This document shows positions 8,610 through 18,087 of a stretch of 64,000 nucleotides of DNA, piece after piece. This DNA is from Alkalibacterium gilvum (lineage in GTDB: Bacteria; Bacillota; Bacilli; Lactobacillales; Carnobacteriaceae_A). The notes beneath the pieces were generated by a model. The model was not told the DNA's origin. It made no database searches and saw nothing but the letters and a program-made list of their open reading frames with translations. The position numbers and the translations under genes were made by a program. The stretch's first letter is position 1; each line of letters opens with the position of its first letter. Location: the NCBI RefSeq assembly GCF_900109085.1, contig NZ_FNYW01000004.1, positions 23,079 to 87,078 on the forward strand, given 5' to 3'.

Positions 8610-10688
8610 TCATATTTTGTTGATTCTGGCTCTTTTTATTTTACGGATATATACGATTATCATTATAACCGACAAGACAAATAAATAGGGTAGTAAACTT
8701 AAGTTTGTGTTATTTTTTGTCAATAATGAGTACAGTATAAAGATAATATTCACTATAAAAACTTTTCCAATATAGTCTTTGGAAATTGCTAGAGTCTTAT
8801 ATCCCATACTTTTGAGGATTTTCATTTCTCTATTTTTCTCTAAGCTGTGAAAATTTGTGAATGATACGAAAACCGCCAACAAACTGATTAAGCGAGGCAA
8901 CACTTGGATTCCAGCATCCCTTAAAGAAAGAATTAATCCTTCTGTATAGAGGTCCTCTCTAGCATTTACTTTATTAAATTCAACCTCATCTTCTAGATTT
9001 TCAGTAGCAAGGTACTGATTTACTTCTTCCATATTCCTATCATCAATATAGAACCCGCCGTCAGAGAGATTTTTCATAAACAGACTTTCATTTTTAGTGT
9101 ATAAGAAGATAGGTGCTTTTTTGTTTTTATAGTCTTCTATTGTGTCATTTTCAATATTTAAATAATCACTACTATCAAAAAGATAAATAACCGCATCTTC
9201 TGTATTGTTTAAAAAATCTTCTTTTTTCCAGTCATAACTTTCGAAAGTTTGTACATCCATCAGAACATTGAGATGACTGCTATCCTCTATCTCTATTCTT
9301 TCACTATTGATCAAGAAATTCGACTCTTCAAAATACTTTTCATTAATTCTATATGCTGAATAAAGATTATCTTCATATTCTTCAAAATCTATACTCTGCG
9401 GAGTGATTACGGTTGGATCAAAATAATAAATTGCATCCATTTGATCTAAATCATCATATAAATCCATTTGTTTTTGATTATTTTTATTTTGTTCATTATT
9501 TAATTGAGCGAACTGATCAAATTCCCATCGCCTAGAATCATCATTGAATCTAATTTCTTGAACATGTTCTATATTTTTAGCATTTATTTTTATTTGAGTA
9601 TAGACTCTCACAGTTTCAATTAATTCGTTCATAGGCTTTTGTATCATTGGTAGAATTACAAGTGTTGATAGAATTATCAATCCATAAGTGATCGTTGTAA
9701 GAGAGGCATTAATGTTTTTATTTTTTATGAAATCACTCAGTCGATATCTACTTATCACGAGAGTTGACAAGATGATTAGACCAATAAAAATTAGAACCAA
9801 TATAAATCCGACAACGATATTAACAAAATTAAACGCAACAATTCTTAAGTTAAGTGTTCTAAATATAAGCGCACTTAAAACTATTGGAATGAGTAATGCT
9901 GCGAGTGCGCTATACACTAAATCAGCCTTGAATATGTACGACAGAATATTTGTCATTTTAAATCCATTTAGTTTTAATACCGCAATGTCCTTTATCCTAT
10001 AAGATATGGTAAAAAGAATGAACAAAACAAAAAGAATAAACGCAATGACAGAGATAAATATAATACTCTTTTCTAGCTCTTCATCCCTATCATAAAAAGT
10101 ATGAGATAGAGTGTTTACGTTTATATTCACATCTGAAAACTTATCTCGAATAACACTTTCTGCTAGGACTCGGTCTTTTGCACTGAAATAAACGTTCAAA
10201 TCATATTTGAGTGTATCTAAATTATCTTCTAAATAGTGAAAAGGAATCACTTCATAAGTTAATCCCTTATAAAAAGTGAACAAATCGATTTTATTTTTAT
10301 CTTTTTCAGAATCATTACTGATATATTGTTCCCCATTATAAAAATCTTTTTCCAATTTAATAGTGTTTGGTAACATGTCTAAAATGAAAGGATTCTTACC
10401 TGCCACATAGTTTTTCATCCCTTTTATCTGTCCATCTTCTTCAATATAGTTAGTAACTGTTACAGCTAGTTCATTCTCGTTGACCATTTCATCGACACGT
10501 TCAATCACTTTCAGCTTTTCATCCTCTTGCAGAGGATCTAAAAAGCTAATTGATAGATTTTTATATTGGTCATTAAAACCAAATCCATTATAAACATTAT
10601 AGTGATCATTTTCTGAGAATATATTTAATACAACAAAAAACAGGAGGCTAAATATTGCAAGGAGTATTATTCCAAAAACTTTTTTCAT
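8610..10688 (-). CDS. Bacteriocin-associated-type ABC permease (DUF1430-like)
   Basis: A 692-residue permease with an N-terminal membrane helix (about 5-25) and a large extracytoplasmic domain to about residue 205. Clusters of four helices follow near 208-310 and 330-350, then a second large domain (about 360-605) and C-terminal helices. This matches the DUF1430 'bacteriocin-associated integral membrane protein' layout, related to FtsX/MacB permeases. Start ATG after AGGAGG. It sits between a lipoprotein gene and its ATPase. The group is known next to bacteriocin loci; transport direction and substrate are not shown here. Confidence 0.75.
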   Translation of the reverse strand: MKKVFGIILLAIFSLLFFVVLNIFSENDHYNVYNGFGFNDQYKNLSISFLDPLQEDEKLKVIERVDEMVNENELAVTVTNYIEEDGQIKGMKNYVAGKNPFILDMLPNTIKLEKDFYNGEQYISNDSEKDKNKIDLFTFYKGLTYEVIPFHYLEDNLDTLKYDLNVYFSAKDRVLAESVIRDKFSDVNINVNTLSHTFYDRDEELEKSIIFISVIAFILFVLFILFTISYRIKDIAVLKLNGFKMTNILSYIFKADLVYSALAALLIPIVLSALIFRTLNLRIVAFNFVNIVVGFILVLIFIGLIILSTLVISRYRLSDFIKNKNINASLTTITYGLIILSTLVILPMIQKPMNELIETVRVYTQIKINAKNIEHVQEIRFNDDSRRWEFDQFAQLNNEQNKNNQKQMDLYDDLDQMDAIYYFDPTVITPQSIDFEEYEDNLYSAYRINEKYFEESNFLINSERIEIEDSSHLNVLMDVQTFESYDWKKEDFLNNTEDAVIYLFDSSDYLNIENDTIEDYKNKKAPIFLYTKNESLFMKNLSDGGFYIDDRNMEEVNQYLATENLEDEVEFNKVNAREDLYTEGLILSLRDAGIQVLPRLISLLAVFVSFTNFHSLEKNREMKILKSMGYKTLAISKDYIGKVFIVNIIFILYSLLTKNNTNLSLLPYLFVLSVIMIIVYIRKIKRARINKI

Positions 10689-10699
10689 AAAATTTCCTC

Positions 10700-11269
10700 C
10701 TAATTTATCGAGTCTACAAATCTTATATATCTATTAGCGACTTCTCCCCATTCTTCCTCTGTTAAATCAAACTGATCTACATTGTTGCCGTTCGTGTTTT
10801 CCTTAGTAACATTAACAAGTGAATCATTTTTAATGTTGTATTCTAAATGAACAAAAACATCTTCGGTTAACTCTTCTTCCTTAACAACGGAACCTTCAGT
10901 CAATATCAGAGCAAGTTCCAGTTTTTCTTCGACTGTATTGAACATATAATTCATATAGTAAGGTTCAGGGAAATTCTCCGTACTAACAGGTAATTGATTT
11001 CCTTCAGCCACTTTTGTATTGCCTATTTCATCTGATTCCATTCGACCTTTTTCCAGGAGCTTTTTCGAAAAAAAGAAGTCTCTATATATGTTTGATTCGA
11101 TATTACTGTTCTTATTAAAATTAACGCTTTCATTTCCTTCTTCATTACTATCTAACTCAATAACTGTATCCTCAGTTTGACTAGTCTCTTCTCCTTCACT
11201 CGATTGTTCTGAACTACTGCATGCTGTTAATGAAAGTACAGCAACACACAAAAGTGTTTTTAAAATCAT
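10700..11269 (-). CDS. Acidic lipoprotein, first gene of the ABC operon
   Basis: A 189-residue predicted lipoprotein with a short signal peptide ending in the lipobox LTAC (Cys near 17), then an acidic Ser/Glu linker. The mature domain is not recognised; it contains FPEPYYMNYMFNTVEEKLEL. The ATG follows GGAGGATGAGATAG. It is 11 bp upstream of the permease gene, so it is probably a surface partner, receptor or immunity lipoprotein of that transporter. Confidence 0.7.
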   Translation of the reverse strand: MILKTLLCVAVLSLTACSSSEQSSEGEETSQTEDTVIELDSNEEGNESVNFNKNSNIESNIYRDFFFSKKLLEKGRMESDEIGNTKVAEGNQLPVSTENFPEPYYMNYMFNTVEEKLELALILTEGSVVKEEELTEDVFVHLEYNIKNDSLVNVTKENTNGNNVDQFDLTEEEWGEVANRYIRFVDSIN

Positions 11270-11411
11270 CTATCTCATCCTCCATTATTTATATTTATAA
11301 TATTAATTGCTATTCTTTATACTATCGATTTTGTTATGTAAAGGTTACCATATTATGTGATAAAGTGTCATAAAATTATAGACAGCTTTTTTAACTTGAC
11401 TTTCATTTTAA

Positions 11412-11696
11412 TTATCTTAGTCGAGGTAATGATAAAAGGGGATCTGTCTTCTTTGGACAATTTGCTGTTCGTACATATGTTTCTCCTGTAGAACTTGTTG
11501 CTGCTTCAAGCATAAACGTTTCGTCATCCTGTACCATCACGGTTTTTGGATTATATTTAAGCAGGGCATGCACGGTTTCTTTTAGGTGAAGCGTCTTAAC
11601 ATTATTTCCTTCAAGACAAATCGACTCGATATCTTGACAACACAAAGAATCTTCGCATCCTGAACACATTTTTATTTTTGTAGCGTAAAGCAACAC
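11412..11696 (-). CDS. DUF3892-like Cys-rich protein, copy 1
   Basis: A 94-residue protein with an N-terminal Cys cluster (CSGCEDSLCCQDIESIC) and the C-terminal motif YVRTANCPKKTDPLLSLP, which resembles the YLRT...DNLLSLP ending of DUF3892 proteins. Start GTG at 11696 after AGGGGTGATCA. A nearly identical gene lies at 14370-14651. The upstream regions of the two are also alike for about 110 bp, so coding and promoter were duplicated together. Function is unknown; the six cysteines suggest metal or redox chemistry. Confidence 0.65.
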   Translation of the reverse strand: MLLYATKIKMCSGCEDSLCCQDIESICLEGNNVKTLHLKETVHALLKYNPKTVMVQDDETFMLEAATSSTGETYVRTANCPKKTDPLLSLPRLR

Positions 11697-11944
11697 TGAT
11701 CACCCCTATTCTTTTTTTCTTCATCTATCGGTTTCAAAAACTCTACTATATAAAACTTAGCATACTATTAGAACATACTATGATAATTGTCATATTTGAA
11801 AATTAAAAATATGCCTAAAGTAACAAGTAATGAAAGTGTGATTCTCTTTTTCAAGATCTCTATTCCTCTCTTTCGTAAAGCTTATCAGACAACATTTAAT
11901 CTCTTCTTTTCTCTATCTTAAGTTCTCCTTAAGTTTTGCATACA

Positions 11945-11973
11945 AAAAGAGATAGTACTGAAAATACTATCTC
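11945..11973 (-). terminator. Terminator of the two-component operon
   Basis: On the minus strand GAGATAGTA, a 7-nt loop and TACTATCTC form a 9-bp stem followed by TTTTTG, just after the histidine kinase stop. Confidence 0.85.
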
Positions 11974-11980
11974 CAAATAT

Positions 11981-13351
11981 TTATAATTTTATTTTGATTT
12001 GTGTTCCTTTACCTAATTTACTTATAACCTCTATTTCGCCACAATGAGCTTCAATTACTTCTTTTGCAATCGACATACCTAAACCAGAACCTTTGTAATC
12101 TTTTGTATTCGTTCCCCTGTAAAAACGATTAAAGAGATTGTCTAGTTCTTCGTCTGACATACCTCGACCGTCATCTTTAATGTCAATCAAGATATCTCTG
12201 TTTGCTTCTGATATGCTAATTTCTAATTTTGTATCACTATCGTTATGAATTAAAGCATTATAAATTAAATTTTCAATAGCACGTCTCATCAAGTCTTTTT
12301 CGCAATTAAAGGTTAAATTTTTATCGTCTGAATGGAAGTCAACGTTTCTATCTGAATAACTTGGATGGTTTAATATATCGATAATCATTTCTTTTATAAA
12401 AACTGTAAGATTTACTGCTTCTTTATCCAAATGAATACCATTATGCATAAGCTTCTCATTTAAACGTAACTCTTCAATCATATCTTCCATATATACTGAT
12501 TTCGTCAGGATTATTTCTGAATATTTTTTTATCTCCTCTGGCGAAAGGTCATATTCTGTGTCGGATAAAATCTCTGAATAACCTTTAATTGTTGATAAAG
12601 GCGTTTTTAAATCATGGGAAATATTTGAAATCCATTTTTCTCTTTGTTTTTTCGTCTTTTCCCGCTCTGTTTCACTAGTTTTTAATCGTGCAGCTAAATG
12701 ATTCAAACTCGCAAAGACCTTTTTATATAATCCGTTTTCTTTATAATTTATTTTATAATCTCCAGCAGACAACCTTTCTACCCCACCGATAACTTCCGCA
12801 ACCGGACTTGCTATTCTTTGTGAAAAGATAAAGCCCATGAGAGAAAATACTATTACTGCAAGAATAAACATAATAAATAAAAACTTTTGAATCATTTCTT
12901 GATCCATTTCAAATATATAGCGATTCCAATTTCCTTTTGGCATTGCTACTACATACTCGATGTTATCCACTGTTTTTCCAACATCAAAAAAATAATTCTC
13001 TTCATAACCAGAAAACAAGTAATTAAGTATAAGCTCAGTGGGTGCATAATGTTTCGCAGCATTGTCTGGTTCATTAAATCCTTGAGTAACATACCCCTCT
13101 GTATTTAGAATTTGTATCCAGCCATTCTCTTCTAGTAAAGCTGCTTTCCCGTCTTCTGAAATGATGACTTCTCCGTTATCTGTCGATTCGATCTCGTCCA
13201 CAAAATTATAAGTAAAAACAGCTGGTATTGCTGTATCGTTATTATCGACTTCATTTTCTACATAAGTTAGAATCATAAACGCAGAACCCAGTAAAATAAT
13301 AACAGATACAGCAATCATTAAAATATATCTAAAAGTCAATTTTGTTCTCAT
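11981..13351 (-). CDS. Sensor histidine kinase
   Basis: A 456-residue membrane kinase: membrane helix near 10-30, extracytoplasmic sensor to about 145, second helix near 150-172, HAMP (about 172-225), then a HisKA H-box SHDLKTPLSTIKGYSEIL with the phosphorylated His. N-, G1- (DIKDDGRGMSDEE) and G2-box (GSGLGMSIAKEV) ATPase motifs follow. Its start overlaps the response regulator stop by 4 bp, so the two are translationally coupled. The stimulus is unknown; proximity to the lipoprotein/ABC operon suggests a cell-envelope or peptide signal. Confidence 0.92.
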   Translation of the reverse strand: MRTKLTFRYILMIAVSVIILLGSAFMILTYVENEVDNNDTAIPAVFTYNFVDEIESTDNGEVIISEDGKAALLEENGWIQILNTEGYVTQGFNEPDNAAKHYAPTELILNYLFSGYEENYFFDVGKTVDNIEYVVAMPKGNWNRYIFEMDQEMIQKFLFIMFILAVIVFSLMGFIFSQRIASPVAEVIGGVERLSAGDYKINYKENGLYKKVFASLNHLAARLKTSETEREKTKKQREKWISNISHDLKTPLSTIKGYSEILSDTEYDLSPEEIKKYSEIILTKSVYMEDMIEELRLNEKLMHNGIHLDKEAVNLTVFIKEMIIDILNHPSYSDRNVDFHSDDKNLTFNCEKDLMRRAIENLIYNALIHNDSDTKLEISISEANRDILIDIKDDGRGMSDEELDNLFNRFYRGTNTKDYKGSGLGMSIAKEVIEAHCGEIEVISKLGKGTQIKIKL

Positions 13352-14082
13352 GATTTTCCACCGGGAACAAATTTGTAGCCCAATCCTCTTTGAGTCAAAA
13401 GGTATTCTGGCATTGACGGTTCGTTCTCAATTTTTTGTCTTAAATGGTGTATATGAACCATAAGCGCATTCAAATGTCCTTCGTAGCCTTTGCCCCATAC
13501 CCTATCCAAGATAAGCTCTTTACTCAGAATCTGTTTAGGATGCTTAACTAAAAATAAAAGTAGTTGATATTCTTTTGCAGTCAAATTAATTAATTGATTG
13601 TTCTTTGTGACTTCCGCTTTAATTTCATCAATTTCTATATCTCCAAATTTGATTAATTTTACCTCACTGGTTTTATTTTGCTTAATCTGGTCAACTCTTC
13701 GAAACTGTGCTTTTATTCGATAAGCAACTTCTTTGGGACTGAATGGCTTTGTAACGTAGTCGTCGCCTCCCACACTCAAGCCTAATAATTTATCGATATC
13801 ATCAGATTTTGCTGAAAGAAATATAATTGGAGAATAAGTAAATTCTCTCAATTGCTTACAAACTTCATACCCATCCATATCTGGCAACATAATATCAAGT
13901 ACAATAATATCTGGCTCAATTGATTTCCCTACTTTAATAGCTGTAACTCCATTAGTGGCTTTATGTATATTTTTAAATCCTTCTTTAATTAAAACTGTCT
14001 CTAATAAGATAAGGATGTCTTCCTCATCGTCGACCAGTAAAATTCTTTTTTTTGACATTTCTGAGGAATTTAGATTCAACAT
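13348..14082 (-). CDS. OmpR/PhoB-type response regulator
   Basis: A 244-residue regulator. The receiver domain (about 13-128) has DDEED, the phospho-acceptor in VLDIMLPD and the Lys in KPFSPKEV. A winged-helix OmpR DNA-binding domain (about 145-243) ends with LTQRGLGYKFVPGGKS. The ATG at 14082 follows GAGAGGTG at proper spacing; an in-frame GTG three codons upstream overlaps the site. It is the first gene of the two-component operon. Confidence 0.93.
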   Translation of the reverse strand: MLNLNSSEMSKKRILLVDDEEDILILLETVLIKEGFKNIHKATNGVTAIKVGKSIEPDIIVLDIMLPDMDGYEVCKQLREFTYSPIIFLSAKSDDIDKLLGLSVGGDDYVTKPFSPKEVAYRIKAQFRRVDQIKQNKTSEVKLIKFGDIEIDEIKAEVTKNNQLINLTAKEYQLLLFLVKHPKQILSKELILDRVWGKGYEGHLNALMVHIHHLRQKIENEPSMPEYLLTQRGLGYKFVPGGKS

Positions 14083-14250
14083 AGTTTTCACCTCTCATTT
14101 TAACGTAATTTCATCCTATCATTTTTTCATGCTAACGTTTCCTATACTTTTGTAAAAAAATATTCTATCTAATTCAATACTATAAGATTGACATACTAAA
14201 TTCCAATACAATTTTTTTAGTCATTTGTTTATTAGCAATTATTATACATA

Positions 14251-14276
14251 AAAACTCCCTTTTAAAAGGGAGTTTT
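14251..14276 (-). terminator. Perfectly palindromic terminator
   Basis: A 26-bp perfect palindrome: AAAACTCCCTTTT is followed immediately by its complement. It lies downstream of the second DUF3892-like gene and upstream of the response regulator, separating the two transcripts; T/A flanks would allow action in both directions. Confidence 0.85.
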
Positions 14277-14369
14277 CATTAGGGATTTTATCACATTCGA
14301 GGTTCCCTTTACTTTATTTTTAGTTTGATTGATATTAAGAGAGCATGGTTATCACTGTGATTTTAAACT

Positions 14370-14651
14370 TCATAGTCGAGGTAAAGACAAAAGGGGATCG
14401 GTTTTCTTTGGACAATTTGCTGTTCGAACATATTGTTCTCCTGAAGGACTTGTGGCCCCTTCAAGTATAAACATTTCTTCATACTCCACTATCACAGTTT
14501 TGGGGTTATATTTAAGTAAAGCATGCACAGTTTCTTTTAAATGAAGAGTTTTACCATCGGTTCCTTCGAGACAAATCGACTCGATATCTTGGCAGCACAA
14601 AGAGTATGCGCATCCTGAACACATTTTTATTTTCGTAGCATAAAGCAACAC
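14370..14651 (-). CDS. DUF3892-like Cys-rich protein, copy 2
   Basis: A 93-residue near-copy of the protein at 11412-11696 with the same Cys cluster (CSGCAYSLCCQDIESIC) and C-terminal YVRTANCPKKTDPLLSLP. Start GTG after a GGGTGATCA site shared with copy 1. The duplication includes about 110 bp of upstream DNA with TAATTGTCATATTTGAAAAT. The two copies are direct repeats either side of the two-component operon. Function is unknown. Confidence 0.65.
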   Translation of the reverse strand: MLLYATKIKMCSGCAYSLCCQDIESICLEGTDGKTLHLKETVHALLKYNPKTVIVEYEEMFILEGATSPSGEQYVRTANCPKKTDPLLSLPRL

Positions 14652-14880
14652 TGATCACCCTTACTCTTTTTTTCGTCATCTATTGGTTTCAATAACTCTA
14701 CTACATTTAGGTTAGCATACTATAGAACTATATTAAGATAATTGTCATATTTGAAAATTATATTATTAGCATTCTATTTTACGTTAGTGTAAAACTTACT
14801 CCAGCTTCTTATCAGAGTGAGTTTAGTTTAAAACAAATTATTTTGTAAGGATTCTTTACTTATATGATTCCATTAAGGAG

Positions 14881-15210
14881 TTACAATTCAAATAAAATGT
14901 GATTATTTTTTGTGACCTGACGATTAGAAATTAAGAAAATAAGTAGGAATACGAAACACGATATAGAAGCAGTATTACCTGTAACAATTTCAGTTTGGAG
15001 GATTCTCGTGTAGAACAATATATTGACAATAAATGACGTTACAAAAACTATGAGCGCAATTATCGATAAATATAAATTAAACACAAATTTTTTAGAGTGT
15101 AGGACACCTTTTTTCTTTATAAGTGATAAATATTTTATTCTCTTTGTTAGAAAGATCAAAAGTGTACCGAAAAGAATTAGTATGATGAAATATGATAACA
15201 GTATTTTCAT
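14881..15210 (-). CDS. Three-helix membrane protein of unknown function
   Basis: A 109-residue hydrophobic protein with segments near 3-22, 45-68 and 80-97 and a basic loop after the first (KRIKYLSLIKKKG). The ATG follows AAAGGAGGAAAATAAA. No family recognised. It stands alone with the intergenic gap 15211-15584 upstream. Confidence 0.6.
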   Translation of the reverse strand: MKILLSYFIILILFGTLLIFLTKRIKYLSLIKKKGVLHSKKFVFNLYLSIIALIVFVTSFIVNILFYTRILQTEIVTGNTASISCFVFLLIFLISNRQVTKNNHILFEL

Positions 15211-15413
15211 TTTATTTTCCTCCTTTTGAAGTTATTGTACCAAATATTTCCTTATATGTTCTATAATAGTTATATCTGGTATTACACTGATATTGAAATA
15301 TGTGTCAATTTTAGGATAGAACTTAGCTAACGACAAAGCTATAAATTAAAACACTAAAGAGTTATCGTTATGAAATTATACATCGATCCAACATAATTTA
15401 ATTATGAAAAAAG
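15211..15413. other. Intergenic gap with no visible gene
   Basis: The stretch 15211-15584 holds the A/T-rich presumed promoter of the 109-residue membrane protein gene and the terminator at 15408-15441. I see no convincing open frame with a binding site and no repeat. Confidence 0.5.
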
Positions 15414-15441
15414 GCCACTGATTAACTATAATATCAGTGGC
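15408..15441 (-). terminator. Terminator of the small membrane protein pair
   Basis: On the minus strand GCCACTGAT, a loop of 10 nt and ATCAGTGGC form a stem followed by CTTTTTTC. Confidence 0.85.
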
Positions 15442-15584
15442 TTCTCCCATTTATCTATTGTTCTCTCTATAATGACTAGTAGTAGTTTTTTGTATCACTA
15501 TCTAATATTTCTTTATCTCTTGAAATTCAAATGACGGAAAACTTTATCTCTCACTTCTGCTTAGACCATTTTATTATTCACATT

Positions 15585-15998
15585 CTAAGGTGCAAAACCA
15601 TAGAAAGTCAGCATGAATAAGGAATACCCCAGAACAATTGCTCCTAACATTACAACAGCAGTTCCAAATGTAATTGAATACTTTAAACTATTCAAATAAA
15701 TATCTGCATTCATGACGACTTTACTAAACATTAGTATCATTAACGCACCGAGAGGCACAAACATTGAAAAATATGATGCCGCTAGCCCATCGTAGTAGAA
15801 CGCTATTCCTTGATTGGCTATAGAATAGTCCGAGTATAGAGAAAAGCCTACAACAAGTGCCACGAATAGAAGGCTGACTGCTACGGAGTATATCCGAACT
15901 TTCTTCTTATATTTGACAGGTAATCTGAGACTGAAAGCAATCAAAATATAAAGTATAGCAACAACTAGCGAACTAATAATTTTTGATGATTCAAACAC
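15585..15998 (-). CDS. Four-helix membrane protein of unknown function
   Basis: A 137-residue protein, nearly all membrane helices (about 4-24, 34-55, 68-90, 108-130). The start is probably the GTG at 15998, 6 nt after GAGGGGG; the in-frame ATGs at 16013 and 16004 lie before or within that site. No family recognised. A second small membrane protein gene lies about 100 bp upstream on the same strand. Confidence 0.6.
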   Translation of the reverse strand: MFESSKIISSLVVAILYILIAFSLRLPVKYKKKVRIYSVAVSLLFVALVVGFSLYSDYSIANQGIAFYYDGLAASYFSMFVPLGALMILMFSKVVMNADIYLNSLKYSITFGTAVVMLGAIVLGYSLFMLTFYGFAP

Positions 15999-16094
15999 GT
16001 TCATCCCCCTCATATAGAGTCATTGAAATTTTTTTAAAAATTTCCAATGTATATCTAAAACCAGAAAATATCCGTTTACTATTCCCACCATTCG

Positions 16095-16355
16095 TTACGA
16101 GTTCAATCGAAATACCAAGGTTGAATACATGACGTATAGTACTATCAAAACGATCATTATTCCCGCAATTATACTTACCACACTAGTCGTTTTACTTTTT
16201 ATTCTGATTTTATGTCCTGCTATAATAAGTGCTATCCCCCCAATTAGAAAAATGGATTCGAATAAAAGATAAGGCCAATTTAATTCAAGTGACCGCTCTA
16301 AAAATGTCAAATAATCACTCCTTTTATTTTTAGTATACATTAATTTCGAGCTCAT
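16095..16355 (-). CDS. Small membrane protein of unknown function
   Basis: An 86-residue protein with two hydrophobic segments (about 28-47 and 57-80) and a basic loop (GHKIRIKSKT). The start ATG at 16355 has only a weak AAGTGAG upstream. No family recognised. It probably shares a transcript with the gene at 15585-15998. Confidence 0.5.
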   Translation of the reverse strand: MSSKLMYTKNKRSDYLTFLERSLELNWPYLLFESIFLIGGIALIIAGHKIRIKSKTTSVVSIIAGIMIVLIVLYVMYSTLVFRLNS

Positions 16356-16550
16356 TGCTCACTTATTAACATTACATACGCATCAATTCACTATAATTAA
16401 TAGAGTGAAATACCACATATTCACCGTTACTTTTACACGAACTGCCTTTCATAAGAATTTATCGTTTATTAATACTCTACTTCTGATGTTAGTATAAAAT
16501 CCTGGACACGTTTTGATAGAATATAAACTATCGAAAAGGAGTGTCTATCG

Positions 16551-16811
16551 ATGTCAAACCGAAGAACCTATGATGTCGACTATAAGAAAACGCTAGTCAG
16601 TTTGTACGAAAATGGTCATTCAGTAAAGAATTTAAGTGAGGAACATGGCATAGCAGAACAAACCATTTATCGGTGGATCAAAAAATATTCCACGGATGAA
16701 AAAACCGGGTATTCTGAAGCAGATATCGAAAAAATCAAAGCAGAGAATGCCCGTCTTAAGACAGACAATGATATCCTAAAAAAGGTCTTAGCCATGTTCA
16801 CTCAAAAATAG
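16551..16811 (+). CDS. IS3-family transposase OrfA
   Basis: An 86-residue protein with an HTH (KTLVSLYENGHSVKNLSEEHG, TIYRWIKKY) and a C-terminal leucine-zipper-like helix. The binding site AAAGGAGTG precedes the ATG. Near its end, at 16778-16784, lies AAAAAAG, a classic IS3 slippery heptamer; a -1 shift there enters the OrfB frame, which stays open from this point. Confidence 0.92.
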   Translation: MSNRRTYDVDYKKTLVSLYENGHSVKNLSEEHGIAEQTIYRWIKKYSTDEKTGYSEADIEKIKAENARLKTDNDILKKVLAMFTQK

Positions 16812-16879
16812 ACCGCGATGACTTTATTTTCGAACTCGACGCAATCAAAGACGACATCAATTTAAAGCGAACACTGGAA

Positions 16880-17695
16880 TTGTTTGAGATCCCACGATCA
16901 AGTTTTTATGAACGTATTAATCGCGAGGAATCGCATAGAGAGCGTGAAAATCGGCGTATCCTTGAAAAAATTGAACGCATATGGGAATCAAGTGGGCGTG
17001 TGTATGGTGCCCCGAAAATTCACGCACTTTTGGTTACTCACGAAAACGAAGACTGCAGTCTCAAACGTGTCCAAAAACTGATGCATAAACAAGGTATTCG
17101 TTCCATTACACAAAAGAAATGGCGGCCACACAGGTCCGCTGATCCTGTGCCAGACGATCGAGTAAACTTGTTAAATCAAGATTTTTCTACCACCGGATTG
17201 AACCAAGTATGGGTAACGGATATCACCTATATCTGGACAGGCAAAGATGAATGGAGTTATCTATCTACGATTATTGATTTATATTCACGGAAAGCCATTT
17301 GGTCATTTAGCCGACAGATGACTGTGGATCTGGTCTTAGATACTTTAACAAAGGCAACCCAACGATACGGTGCGGCCGAAGGCCTCATTCTCCATTCTGA
17401 TCTTGGTTCGCAGTACACAAGTGAAGCGTATGAATCTGCGCTGGAAAAACAAGGGATTCGTCATAGTTTCAGTCGGAAAGGGAGTCCTCACGATAATGCC
17501 GTAATCGAACCCTTTCATTCTATCGTAAAAAAGGAAGAAGTTTACCAAAAGAATTATCCTGATTTCGATACGTCTTATAGAGAATTATTTCAATACATTG
17601 AAGCCTTCTACAATCGGAAGAGAATCCACTCGGCACTTGGGAACCGAACGCCCCTAGCCATTGAGCAAGCATACTTAGATCAAGCAGTCATTTAA
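16880..17695 (+). CDS. IS3-family transposase OrfB (DDE integrase domain)
   Basis: The catalytic part. The DDE triad is intact: VTDITYI, LHSDLGSQYTS and NAVIEPFHSIVKKE. The frame is -1 relative to OrfA and is open back to the slippery site at 16778. No ATG or GTG precedes the TTG at 16880, so the normal product is an OrfAB fusion made by -1 frameshifting. The upstream HTH_21-like segment (PRSSFYERI...RRILEKIERIW) is in the same frame. Confidence 0.92.
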   Translation: MFEIPRSSFYERINREESHRERENRRILEKIERIWESSGRVYGAPKIHALLVTHENEDCSLKRVQKLMHKQGIRSITQKKWRPHRSADPVPDDRVNLLNQDFSTTGLNQVWVTDITYIWTGKDEWSYLSTIIDLYSRKAIWSFSRQMTVDLVLDTLTKATQRYGAAEGLILHSDLGSQYTSEAYESALEKQGIRHSFSRKGSPHDNAVIEPFHSIVKKEEVYQKNYPDFDTSYRELFQYIEAFYNRKRIHSALGNRTPLAIEQAYLDQAVI

Positions 17696-17740
17696 GTTAG
17701 ACGGAATCATAGGACGGTTAAATAGAAAAACTTTAGCTTT

Positions 17741-17805
17741 CCTCATGGTTTCGGTAAATGTTCTAAAAAGCGTCAGCGGTTAGAACGTTTACCGAAACCT
17801 TGAGG
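17741..17805. other. Long hairpin in the non-coding 3' part of the IS
   Basis: Arms 17741-17766 and 17780-17805 are complementary over 26 bp with two mismatches (CCTCATGGTTTCGGTAAATG pairs with CGTTTACCGAAACCTTGAGG), loop 13 nt. It lies between the transposase stop and the right terminal repeat. It may be a terminator or block read-through, but no T-run follows. Confidence 0.7.
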
Positions 17806-18087
17806 CCTCAAAACGGGTCCATATTTCATTAAGAAATTCTCTTAAATCGTGTCCAAGATATTGACGTAATACCATTCAGTTTATTTACATTCTATCAGAG
17901 GTATCTTAAACGTGTTATGATAGATAAAAGTTGCTTGCCCCCACTTTTATTCACTGAGTAATGCTCATTATATATATAATTGATCTTTAACATTTTATAT
18001 CTTGTAGAATGACTATGAAGAGGATGTTAGAAAAGAGTAAACAACTTAAACTTTGTAAACTGAACTCTAGAAAACGAGGTAGACACT

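Larger units (their letters stand above)
16500..17858 (+). mobile_element. IS3-family insertion sequence
   Basis: About 1.36 kb with imperfect terminal inverted repeats: left end TCCTGGACACGTTTTGATAG, right end (reverse complement) TCTTGGACACGATTTAAGAG. It carries the standard OrfA and OrfB in overlapping frames. Coding appears intact, so it may be active. No 3-5 bp target duplication is visible (left flank AAA, right flank TAT), so ends could be slightly misplaced or the copy may have recombined. It lies between the small membrane proteins and the sugar locus. Confidence 0.9.
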
